23,467 nt of DNA from Armatimonadota bacterium (GTDB lineage Bacteria > Cloacimonadota > Cloacimonadia > Cloacimonadales > TCS61): assembly GCA_030612605.1 (NCBI GenBank), contig JAUWNO010000002.1, positions 1 to 23,467 on the forward strand, given 5' to 3'. Below are positions 1 to 6,787 of this stretch, piece by piece. Each line of letters begins with the position of its first letter. The stretch's first letter is position 1. The translations under genes and the position numbers were made by a program. The notes under the pieces were generated by a model. It did not search any database. It was not told where the DNA came from and worked only from the letters and a program-made list of their open reading frames with translations.

Positions 1-974
1 TCATCGAGGATTTGTTGAGCTTTTTTCAGATCAAAACTTTTTGCTATTGGTTCTTGCCAGGGCATATCTAAAATCCAGCTCAGGTAAGTATGAACCACTG
101 AATATTCAGGAGAAAAACTATTCAGTCTGGCAAACTTTATCAGTTCTTCCTCTGCTTTCTTCTTGGCTTCTTCACTCAGGTTCGTTTCTTTGATTTTTTT
201 CTTAAAATCGATCAAATCAGCTTTATCTTCTTTGGTTATTCCCAGCTCTTTATGAATTGCTTTTAATTGTTCTGTGAGATAGTATTCTTTCTGAAGTTTG
301 TTTAACCTGCTTTTTACGCTACCATCGATCTTCTTTTCCAGTTTTAAGATTTGGATTTCTTCATTTACGATACGATAAAGTTCTTTTAGAGATTCATAAA
401 GATCATTGGTCTCGAACAGCGTTTGCTTCTTCTTAATATCAAATTGAATATTTGCTAAAGCAAAGTAGAAAAAATCTCCGGGCTTAACAGTTTCACTCAA
501 AGGCATTAATGCTTCTTCCGGAATAGCTTTATTCAAATTTATGTATTGCATGAAAGCTTTTTTAAATGAGCGGACTAAAGCTTCGATTTCCAATTTGGAT
601 TTTTCTGTTGTTATTTTTGAAATTCCAAAATAAGCGTATAAATAATCCTTATTTCTATAATATCTATTTATACTGACGCGATAAATCCCTTCCACCAATA
701 ATCTCATATTTCCATCAGGAAGCCGAAGAACCTGTATTATTGTACATAATGTTCCCATTCTGTACAAATCTTTTGCTTTAGGGTCTTTATCAAGATCAAC
801 ATTTGCTTTTTGCGTTACGCAAAGTACTTTATTGTTTCCGTTCAAGGCGCTTTCTGCAGCCCGGATGGATGCTTTCCTTCCAACAAGAAGCGGTGTAATT
901 GTGTTTGGTACAACTATCGTATTTCTTATTGGAACAACCGGATACATTCCATAGTTAGATTCAGTATTAGCCAT
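1..974 (-). CDS. lon: Lon ATP-dependent protease, N-terminal part (cut by window start)
   Basis: The reading frame is open from the ATG at 974 to the window edge (324 full codons). The start MANTESNYGMYPVVPIRNTI and the following VVPNTITPLLVGRKASI match the Lon substrate-binding (LAN) domain, and residues from about 240 show the typical coiled linker LQKEYYLTEQLKAIHKELG, ending near the LSWILDMPWQEP segment just before the AAA+ module. Lon is a cytosolic serine protease that degrades misfolded and regulatory proteins; the ATPase and Ser-Lys protease domains lie outside the window. A GGAGG ribosome site sits six bases before the ATG and fixes the start. It has the same orientation as the glycan cluster but is separated from it by a long repeat-bearing spacer, so it is probably transcribed separately. 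Confidence 0.95.
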   Translation of the reverse strand, partial: MANTESNYGMYPVVPIRNTIVVPNTITPLLVGRKASIRAAESALNGNNKVLCVTQKANVDLDKDPKAKDLYRMGTLCTIIQVLRLPDGNMRLLVEGIYRVSINRYYRNKDYLYAYFGISKITTEKSKLEIEALVRSFKKAFMQYINLNKAIPEEALMPLSETVKPGDFFYFALANIQFDIKKKQTLFETNDLYESLKELYRIVNEEIQILKLEKKIDGSVKSRLNKLQKEYYLTEQLKAIHKELGITKEDKADLIDFKKKIKETNLSEEAKKKAEEELIKFARLNSFSPEYSVVHTYLSWILDMPWQEPIAKSFDLKKAQQILD

Positions 975-1024
975 CTAACCTCCATTTTATTTCGATGCTT
1001 TTATGAGTTCTGCAAAATGAAAAA

Positions 1025-1155
1025 AGGCTGTCTTTCTGAGGAAATCTTCGAAGTGTCTCTAACGAAGAATCTCATTATAAGCGGAGATCCTTCGATGGAA
1101 AAGCGAGAAGAATTTCTCCAGTCTTCGCTCGCTTCGGCTTGGCAAGCAGGATGAC
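1025..1155. repeat. REP-like interspersed element upstream of lon
   Basis: This stretch contains the words CTTTCTGAGG, CGAAGAATCTC (1063-1073) and GAGATCCTTCG (1084-1094). The last two are an inverted pair with a single mismatch around a 10-base loop. It ends with GCAAGCAGGATGAC, which together with the CTTTCTGAGG start resembles the GTCATTCTGAG...GAAGAATCTC type of intergenic element that occurs in many copies in several environmental bacterial genomes. It is much less A-rich than its flanks. Only one copy lies in the window, so repetition is inferred from general knowledge, not seen here. Confidence 0.45.
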
Positions 1156-1280
1156 AAAAACACTCTATTTTGCAGATTCCTTTTTCGATGCTTTAGATAA
1201 GGGATTTTAAAAAAAAAAATCGGCTTTTAAAGTCAATAACAATTTAAACAGAAATATGAAAAAAAATGAATCTATTCATC

Positions 1281-1393
1281 CACCCCAGTTAGTCAACAGG
1301 GCAGGCGAATTACACCCCGATACAGTTTACCCCGTTAAATTTTCTTCCATTTAACTGGGGTCGTTCCTCCTTACAGGGCAGGCAAATTTACAC
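1281..1393. repeat. Paired direct repeats around a hairpin
   Basis: ACAGGGCAGGCGAATTACAC (1296-1315) recurs as an almost identical copy at 1373-1393. Between them, CCCCGTTAAAT (1330-1340) pairs with ATTTAACTGGGG (1349-1360), apart from one bulged base, around an 8-base pyrimidine loop. A further CCCCAGTT lies at 1283-1290. The hairpin has no T-run on either side, so it is not a standard intrinsic terminator. The layout suggests a mobile or structural intergenic repeat. Confidence 0.5.
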
Positions 1394-1518
1394 GAAGAAA
1401 AAAATATCAAATCACAATTTCCAAATTACAAATAATTTCAAAATCTCAAATTAAAATGAACAAAACTATAAAGAAAATCACAAATTACAATTTCTAAATT
1501 ACACGAAGAATAAATATC
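1385..1518. repeat. A-rich iterated CAAATTA/CAAATT spacer repeat
   Basis: The words CAAATCACAATTTCCAAATTACAA and near copies run through this stretch, bounded on both sides by TTACACGAAGAA(T)AAAtATC (about 1388-1408 and 1499-1518). The same A-rich style of degenerate iterated words occurs between genes in various low-GC environmental genomes. It carries no open reading frame of note. Confidence 0.4.
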
Positions 1519-1650
1519 AGCAAAATTGCAACACATTTGTCTGAGAAAGTCTGTGAACTGAAGTGCCAGCCTGAACTGAAATATTTCAATATCAAACAAA
1601 GCTTGTCCCGTTTTTTTCTTGAGCACGCCGATTTTAGAATATCTATTACT

Positions 1651-3183
1651 TCAAAAATCGTTGATCGTTGGCAGTTTGCGATTGAAACGATAAACTATCA
1701 TATTAGGAAAAGAAAAGGTTGAGTCGAGGACATATAACTCGCTCATTGCTTTTTCTACAGTAGTTTTTTCCATAGTCTGCCAGAAAAAAACATTGTTTAC
1801 AATGACTAAAACCGTTCTATAATTTTGTGTCAGTTTACTAATTTCTTTTGCAAGATGCTTTCCCTTTATCCCAGTACAATCCAAAGTTTTGGTGTCTCCG
1901 TAATTGACAAGTAATCTCCGAAAACCTGCCACTATCACCGATGCGTTATCAGGTTCAGATTGTGAGATGATATATTGTGCAACAGCACGATAGTCGTCTT
2001 TACGATAATTTTCATTAAAAAAATAATTATATAAAGAGTAAATATTCAAGAAAATCAGGATGGTAAGAACAGCTTTAGCATAAAAGTTTCTTTTATTTCT
2101 TGAGCGACAAATTGTTGGTATCAATAGAGCGAGAGGTGGCCAAAGATAGAAAGAGTGACGAGGCAGCCAGTTTAGATTAGTCGCTAATGCAAACAAGAGA
2201 GCCAAGACAAATGATATCAGTAACAAGCTGAAAAAAAACTGACTATGTGGTTGGTTTTCACTCTTTTTAGTATTAATTTTAACTAGTAAAACAGCAATGA
2301 TGAATCCAGCTATCAACAAAATAAATAACTCAGGTAAATAATTGAATACTACTGTCCATCGATTATAAGTATGTAAACTATTGATAGGTGGACCATAAGT
2401 TTGACCGACTAAAATCCCATAAAGTACAAAAAATACATTTTGTATGATTGGAAAACCATAACGCACTGTATGAATCAATGTTGGGTCAGTAATCAACTCT
2501 GAAGAATAATAAAATAAAACGGAAGGCAACGCAAATATTGATGTCGGTATCCACCACCGAAGCCATTTTTTCCAGTTACGATAAATAATGAAATGAGAGA
2601 TAGATAACCCTATTGCAAAAATACCAATGAAAATGCTGCCAAACAAGCCGATCATTGTCGTTATCCAAAATCCCCAACGTGAAACGTTGTCATGTTTATC
2701 ACATAAGGCACCAGTGAAAAAGTAAATTTGGAGAGCAGTAATAAAAGTAAGTAACGCGCACGGTCTGGCATCCTGGCTGTAAAATACTCCAAATGCACTG
2801 AATGTAGCAAGGAACATAGTCCACAAGGCATGTTTCTTGCCAAATAAGCGTAATGCAACTAAGGATAATAGGATAACCGCCGCTGAACCTAGTAAAGCGG
2901 AAAATGAGCGTAGGGCAAATTCACTATCACCAAAGATAAACCGCCAATAGGACATAATCAAATAATAAAGAGGTTGAAAATGGTCACCTGCTTTTGTTGT
3001 TAATAGATTAGTGATGTTATCAATTAAATTCAGATTATCGGTTAGGTTCAGTGTCGCACATTCATCAAACCACAGGCTTTGGTTGGAAAGCATAAAAAAA
3101 CGGATTAAAATACAAATAATGGAAACGCTGAACAATAAAATACCTGTGTTATCTTTAAAATAATTATTCTTTAATTTTAGCAT
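1651..3183 (-). CDS. Multi-spanning membrane glycosyltransferase, GT39/ArnT-like (GT-C fold)
   Basis: Protein of 510 residues. After the first membrane segment comes SLWFDECATLNL, with the acidic pair D40-E41 that GT-C enzymes use in the first outside loop, then a stretch beginning FQPLYYLIMSYW, with ALRSFSALLG a little further on, and YSQDARPCALL, all typical of the PMT/ArnT superfamily. About ten to twelve hydrophobic segments follow, then a soluble C-terminal part from about residue 400. Such enzymes move a sugar from a polyprenyl-phosphate donor to an acceptor on the outer face of the inner membrane; donor and acceptor are unknown here. The DPM1-like gene at 4860-5618 could make the donor. 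Two ATGs lie six bases apart; the second (3183) is preferred because a GGAGG lies eight bases before it. It is the last gene of the cluster. Confidence 0.85.
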   Translation of the reverse strand: MLKLKNNYFKDNTGILLFSVSIICILIRFFMLSNQSLWFDECATLNLTDNLNLIDNITNLLTTKAGDHFQPLYYLIMSYWRFIFGDSEFALRSFSALLGSAAVILLSLVALRLFGKKHALWTMFLATFSAFGVFYSQDARPCALLTFITALQIYFFTGALCDKHDNVSRWGFWITTMIGLFGSIFIGIFAIGLSISHFIIYRNWKKWLRWWIPTSIFALPSVLFYYSSELITDPTLIHTVRYGFPIIQNVFFVLYGILVGQTYGPPINSLHTYNRWTVVFNYLPELFILLIAGFIIAVLLVKINTKKSENQPHSQFFFSLLLISFVLALLFALATNLNWLPRHSFYLWPPLALLIPTICRSRNKRNFYAKAVLTILIFLNIYSLYNYFFNENYRKDDYRAVAQYIISQSEPDNASVIVAGFRRLLVNYGDTKTLDCTGIKGKHLAKEISKLTQNYRTVLVIVNNVFFWQTMEKTTVEKAMSELYVLDSTFSFPNMIVYRFNRKLPTINDF

Positions 3184-3315
3184 GTACATTGCCTCCAGTT
3201 AAATGTAAAACTTTTTTAAGTAAAGGATTCAGTGATGGCATAATTTTTGAAGAAAAACGCAAATATATATTTATATAATGCGATGAACGAACAATTTTTT
3301 TAAATCTTTAAGCAT
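3164..3315 (-). other. Micro-ORF with A AAA AAA -1 slippery site (possible frameshift gene or decayed gene)
   Basis: An ATG at 3315 overlaps the stop of the PRPP-synthetase-like gene (ATGCTTAA) and is preceded by AGGAGA at good distance. The zero frame codes MLKDLKKLFVHRII and stops after 14 codons. It contains TTA AAA AAA TTG, with seven As (3295-3301) placed exactly as a canonical A_AAA_AAA slippery heptamer. A -1 shift there opens a further 43 codons and gives a 50-residue basic peptide, MLKDLKKIVRSSHYINIYLR continuing to KVLHLTGGNVHAKIKE, whose stop overlaps the start of the GT39 gene. Neither product is recognised. It may be a true frameshifted leader peptide, a homopolymer sequencing error, or the remnant of a larger gene. 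No downstream stimulatory pseudoknot was established. Confidence 0.4.
3192..3196 (-). promoter_or_regulatory. Ribosome binding site deciding the GT39 start
   Basis: GGAGG on the minus strand lies eight bases from the ATG at 3183 but only two from the ATG at 3189, so initiation at 3183 is favoured. The site is inside the -1 reading frame of the micro-ORF at 3164-3315, so translation of that frame could affect access to it. Confidence 0.7.
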
Positions 3316-4213
3316 GTAGTTCTCCTGCTATAATTGATGAAATATCTTTTATAATAATTTTGTTAGATTTCAGTTCTGATGCTGAATGAATGGAATTTGT
3401 TAAATATACTATTTTAACGCTTTCATTTCTTATGAAATTAGGAATGTTGGTCATGAACGAATGCGTTATAAAAATGTTAATCTTACAATCCTGATTTGCA
3501 TAGGAAACATATTCAGTAATCTTTTTTAAGGTGCTGCTGGAACAGATTTCATCATCGATTAATACAATCTCTTCAGCTTGTTTTATTATTTTTTCAAACT
3601 TAGTATTTGGCTTAATAACCACATTTTCTTGATGATTAATTCTCTTTTTATCAAAATAAAATCCCTGGATATTGAATTGTGAACAAATTTTCTCAACTCT
3701 TTTTTCACTTCCTCGATCAGGTCCGATTACAATTGTATTTTTATGAATTATCTTACTGAATTCTTCAGCAAATATATTTTCTTGTTCGACAATATTAAGT
3801 TCAGCCTTCAATCCAATATCCTGATTTTGAAAATGAGAATCGCAACAATGAATTCGTTTAATATTATATAGATTCAAATGCTCAACTATCATAAATAGAT
3901 TTGCAGTTTGATTCTTGTGAATATGATTTGTGCGGCTGTAAGGAAAATAGGGAAAAAATAGATTATTAATTGCGATATTGTTTCTCTTAAAATAATCTAA
4001 AAGAAAAAATAATCCGCAAAGATTTTTGTGGAGATTCGAAGATAAATCTGCAATTATGCTCACTTCATTTAAAACAGACTCCTCTTCAAATGAATAAATA
4101 AAATTATCATTACTGAAATTATGTTCTATAAATTTCATAATAGATTTTGATTGTTTTTTGATATTTTTCAATAATGATGTTTCATCACCTATTAAAACTA
4201 TATTATTAATCAT
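3308..4213 (-). CDS. Divergent ribose-phosphate pyrophosphokinase (PRPP synthetase)-like protein
   Basis: Protein of 301 residues, close to the usual 310-320 of Prs. Both phosphoribosyltransferase-fold halves are recognisable: FFPYFPYSRTNH (86-97, family YARQDR ATP region), CCDSH (123-127, family VDLH), VIGPDRGSEKR (162-172, family VVSPDIGGVVR), FDKKR (187-191, family IDKRR flexible loop), VLIDDEICSSSTL (217-229, PRPP loop) and IFITHSF. The acidic DD pair, the histidine and the loop lysine/arginine remain, but Gln-Asp of the ATP site is Thr-Asn, and the TGGT of the PRPP loop is SSST. It may make PRPP or a related sugar diphosphate, or may have changed function. The start at 4213 gives an ATGA overlap with the upstream methyltransferase; an upstream in-frame codon at 4291 lies inside that gene and is rejected. 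The location in a glycan operon is unusual. Confidence 0.7.
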   Translation of the reverse strand: MINNIVLIGDETSLLKNIKKQSKSIMKFIEHNFSNDNFIYSFEEESVLNEVSIIADLSSNLHKNLCGLFFLLDYFKRNNIAINNLFFPYFPYSRTNHIHKNQTANLFMIVEHLNLYNIKRIHCCDSHFQNQDIGLKAELNIVEQENIFAEEFSKIIHKNTIVIGPDRGSEKRVEKICSQFNIQGFYFDKKRINHQENVVIKPNTKFEKIIKQAEEIVLIDDEICSSSTLKKITEYVSYANQDCKINIFITHSFMTNIPNFIRNESVKIVYLTNSIHSASELKSNKIIIKDISSIIAGELHA

Positions 4214-4863
4214 TTTTTTTTGCAAATAACAATAATAGCAGGAGAAAAATGTCTTAATAATTTTGTAGGATAAAACAAATAATATCCCCAAGGAAACAGG
4301 TATCTATAAATGCCAAACCATCTATCTAATAAAAAATTTTCTTTTGTCCATTTTAGCCAAAAGTATCTGGATTTCTTATGAATATGAGTAGTATCTTTGT
4401 CCAACAATTGAATTAAGGGTCCTGTGGGTCCATCATAAACGGGAACGACAAAAACAAATACCCCCTGCTCTGCTAATTTCGATTTTATTGAGAAGGCTAC
4501 TTTATCTAAATCAGCAACATGTTTTAATATATCGAATGCAGCAATAATATTGAAAGATCGCTCAAATGGAATTTCTAATAAATCAGATTTCACAAAGGTA
4601 ATACTATGACTTGTTTTTTGTGCTTTAGAAATAGCGAAATCACTTGTGTCAAGGCCGAATCGATGCCATTCCGGATTCAGTGAATTAAGAAATTTTCCAA
4701 AAGCACATCCAATGTCTAAAATATGTGGATATTTATTTGTTTTAACAGATTGTTCCACTATAGAACGGTAAAACCTTATTTTTTTCAAAGGATTTCGTAG
4801 CTCATAATTTCGATAAACTTTATCAAAATATTCTTTTTCAAATTGACTGTTTTTCTTAATCAT
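4210..4863 (-). CDS. Class I SAM-dependent methyltransferase
   Basis: Protein of 217 residues with the Rossmann methyltransferase motif I HILDIGCAFGKFL (47-59), an acidic motif II (GLDTSDFAISKA), and a motif-IV-like FNIIAAFDILKHV, where many relatives have FDVLEH; the Glu is Lys here. Relatives in glycan clusters methylate sugars or lipid-linked intermediates; the acceptor cannot be told. The C-terminal 40 residues are aromatic and hydrophobic (FPWGYYLFYPTKLLRHFSP), which may hold it at the membrane. The start overlaps the stop of the GT2 gene by ATGA, and its own stop overlaps the next start in the same way, so all three genes are probably translationally coupled. Confidence 0.8.
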   Translation of the reverse strand: MIKKNSQFEKEYFDKVYRNYELRNPLKKIRFYRSIVEQSVKTNKYPHILDIGCAFGKFLNSLNPEWHRFGLDTSDFAISKAQKTSHSITFVKSDLLEIPFERSFNIIAAFDILKHVADLDKVAFSIKSKLAEQGVFVFVVPVYDGPTGPLIQLLDKDTTHIHKKSRYFWLKWTKENFLLDRWFGIYRYLFPWGYYLFYPTKLLRHFSPAIIVICKKK

Positions 4864-5618
4864 CTACCTAATATTCTCTTTAGAATTAAAATCAATGTGT
4901 TTCTGATAGTTAACATTACATTCATTTTACTTTTCCCTTGTTTATTGTCATATCGCAAAATGAAAGGTACCTCACCGAAGATAACATCCATCTTTCTTAA
5001 TTTTAAAAGAATATCTATCATACACTGGAATCCATCCTGGTCAATAAAACTTTCACCGTATCTATTTATTGCACATTTAATAACTCCAGCACGGTAAGCT
5101 CTATATCCGCATGTAAAATCTTTCACACCACTAATAGGAAGCATTATGCGAAGTAGCCAGGAGGCAGCATAACTAAGGAATTTCCTGAAAATGGAAACTC
5201 CTATGGTTCTGGAACCATGTTGATAACGCGAAGCAATGACTACATCAAGACCTTCATCAATCATGCGTACCATCCGCAAAATAAGTCCCGGAGTATGTGT
5301 ATCATCAGCATCCATTGTAATAATTATATCTTTATCAGAGCTAACATCTACAGCTCTGAGGAGACCATCACGAATAGTTATACCAAGTCCCATATTTTGC
5401 TTGTGTTTTTCTAATATTATTGGCGTCACTTTGATTCTATCCTCAATAATTTTTACTGTACAATCCTGACTTCCATCATCAACTATAACAAGCTGATATG
5501 GAGATAAAGAGAATTCATGCATAGTATCATCTATACGATCCAGCAATTTTCCTATTCTTGCTTCTTCATTATAGGCAGGAAGTACAATAATTACTTTTCT
5601 TTTCTCTCTTCCTCTCAT
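4860..5618 (-). CDS. GT2 glycosyltransferase, polyprenyl-phosphate mannosyltransferase (DPM1)-like
   Basis: Protein of 252 residues with GT-A family 2 features: IIVLPAYNEEARI at the N-terminus, LVIVDDGSQDCT (nucleotide-binding DD), KHKQNMGLG, ITMDADDTHTP (the metal-binding DAD), and ASRYQHGSRT. The later FTCGYRAYRAGVI and GESFIDQDGFQCMIDILLK segments are typical of the DPM1/polyprenyl-phosphate sugar synthase branch. It has no C-terminal membrane pair, so it would act at the inner leaflet as a soluble or peripheral enzyme. Likely reaction: NDP-hexose plus polyprenyl phosphate gives polyprenyl-phosphate-hexose. The GT39-type protein encoded further downstream would use such a donor. An AGGCGGA ribosome site precedes the ATG. 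Confidence 0.85.
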   Translation of the reverse strand: MRGREKRKVIIVLPAYNEEARIGKLLDRIDDTMHEFSLSPYQLVIVDDGSQDCTVKIIEDRIKVTPIILEKHKQNMGLGITIRDGLLRAVDVSSDKDIIITMDADDTHTPGLILRMVRMIDEGLDVVIASRYQHGSRTIGVSIFRKFLSYAASWLLRIMLPISGVKDFTCGYRAYRAGVIKCAINRYGESFIDQDGFQCMIDILLKLRKMDVIFGEVPFILRYDNKQGKSKMNVMLTIRNTLILILKRILGR

Positions 5619-5630
5619 ATATGTCCGCCT

Positions 5631-6749
5631 TTAAATAATAACATTTTTAATATGATTAACTATTCTATCTGATGCTTTGCCATCACCATACGGATTAGTT
5701 ATTTGGGATATAGAATTATAATACTTTTTATTTATTAATAGCTTTGCGACATTGTTGACAATGGTGTCTTTGTCCAGTCCAACCAATTTAACCGTTCCTG
5801 CCTTTACACCTTCTGGTCTTTCTGTAGTATTTCTTAAAACGAGTACCGGTTTACCTAAAGAAGGGGCTTCTTCTTGCACACCACCAGAGTCTGTCAAAAT
5901 TATATAGGATCTATTCATAATATGAACAAAAGATTCATAATCCAAGGGGTCGATTAAATGGATTCTACTATGGTTTTCTAAAAGATTAAAAACAGTATTT
6001 CTAACATTGGGATTTCTATGTACAGGATAAACAACTTGTACATTATTGAATTTGTTTGCTATTTCTATCACAGCATTACAAATATTTTTTAAAGGTTCTC
6101 CGAAATTTTCTCTTCTATGAGCAGTTATCAAAATAATATTTGAATTTTCTTTATTTAGAACATCTTGCAGTTTTCTGTTTAAAATAGTTTTTCTCTTTTT
6201 TAGCACCATAAATAAGGAATCTATTACAGTATTACCCGTGACAAAAATTTTATCCTCTTGTATTCCCTCTTTAATCAAATTTTTTTTTGCCCATTCTGTT
6301 GGAGCAAAATGTATATCAGCTAACACACTTGTAAGGGTTCGATTGATTTCTTCGGGAAAAGGTTGATAATTATCATAAGTCCTTAAACCAGCTTCTATAT
6401 GAGCAACTGGAATTTTATGATAAAATGCTGCCAATGCTCCTGTAAAAGTAGTAGTTGTATCTCCTTGCACAAAAATATAATCAGGACTTTCTTTTTCTAT
6501 TATTCTTTCTAATCCTCTTAAAACTGCGATAGTAATATCTGACAAACTTTGTTTATAGGTCATAATATTCAAATCATAGTCAGCTTTTAGTTCAAAAATT
6601 TCCAGTACTTGGTCCAACATTTCTCTATGTTGCGCAGTCGCTATTAACAAAACCTTAAATTCATCTGTATGATCCATCATCTTTTTAATTACGGGAGCCA
6701 TTTTAATTGCTTCAGGTCTCGTGCCGCAAATAAACATAATTTTAATCAT
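5631..6749 (-). CDS. wecB: UDP-N-acetylglucosamine 2-epimerase (non-hydrolysing)
   Basis: Protein of 372 residues, full family length. Diagnostic motifs are all present: FICGTRPEAIKMAPV (start), ATAQHREMLDQVL, VQGDTTT, HIEAGLRTYDNYQPFPEEIN, ITAHRRENFG, YPVHRNPNVR, and LTDSGGVQEEAPSLGKPVLV followed by TERPE. It interconverts UDP-GlcNAc and UDP-ManNAc in the cytosol, supplying ManNAc or (after oxidation) ManNAcA for surface glycans. No UDP-ManNAc dehydrogenase (WecC) is in the window. An AAGG ribosome site lies eight bases before the ATG. The gene is 12 bases upstream of the DPM1-like gene, with which it is presumably co-transcribed. Confidence 0.95.
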   Translation of the reverse strand: MIKIMFICGTRPEAIKMAPVIKKMMDHTDEFKVLLIATAQHREMLDQVLEIFELKADYDLNIMTYKQSLSDITIAVLRGLERIIEKESPDYIFVQGDTTTTFTGALAAFYHKIPVAHIEAGLRTYDNYQPFPEEINRTLTSVLADIHFAPTEWAKKNLIKEGIQEDKIFVTGNTVIDSLFMVLKKRKTILNRKLQDVLNKENSNIILITAHRRENFGEPLKNICNAVIEIANKFNNVQVVYPVHRNPNVRNTVFNLLENHSRIHLIDPLDYESFVHIMNRSYIILTDSGGVQEEAPSLGKPVLVLRNTTERPEGVKAGTVKLVGLDKDTIVNNVAKLLINKKYYNSISQITNPYGDGKASDRIVNHIKNVII

Positions 6750-6787
6750 ACTATTACCTTATCTTTCTAATTCCTTGCAAATATAAT

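Larger units (their letters stand above)
975..1650. other. Intergenic spacer between the glycan operon and lon
   Basis: No convincing gene was found in these 676 bases. The spacer is a patchwork: a REP-like imperfect inverted repeat (about 1025-1155), a GC-richer block with paired direct repeats and a hairpin (1281-1393), an A-rich stretch with iterated CAAATTA-like words (1385-1518), and a block with a 10-base palindrome at 1578-1587 (about 1530-1640). Short open frames on both strands look like chance readings through these repeats. On the minus strand TTGACT (near 1231-1236) followed by an 11-T run and AAAAT could be a lon promoter, but the spacing is too long for a good sigma-70 match. 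No clear intrinsic terminator follows the GT39 gene ending at 1651. Confidence 0.6.

Noticed and set aside
810..1154. 114-codon plus-strand frame
   Set aside because: It is antisense to the start of lon and then reads through the REP-like element; composition is unlike a protein.
1385..1518. CRISPR array or tandem satellite in the A-rich spacer
   Set aside because: The repeated words are short, degenerate and irregularly spaced, without constant repeat-spacer units.
1537..1722. 61-codon open frame on the plus strand (and a 62-codon frame opposite, 1438-1626)
   Set aside because: Both run through the intergenic repeat block, the plus frame enters the GT39 gene from the antisense side, and neither has a ribosome site or a known domain.
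4214..4291. N-terminal extension of the PRPP-synthetase-like protein from an in-frame codon at 4291
   Set aside because: It lies wholly inside the methyltransferase gene, is hydrophobic and Cys/Tyr-rich unlike the family, and the ATG at 4213 gives the expected length and an ATGA overlap.
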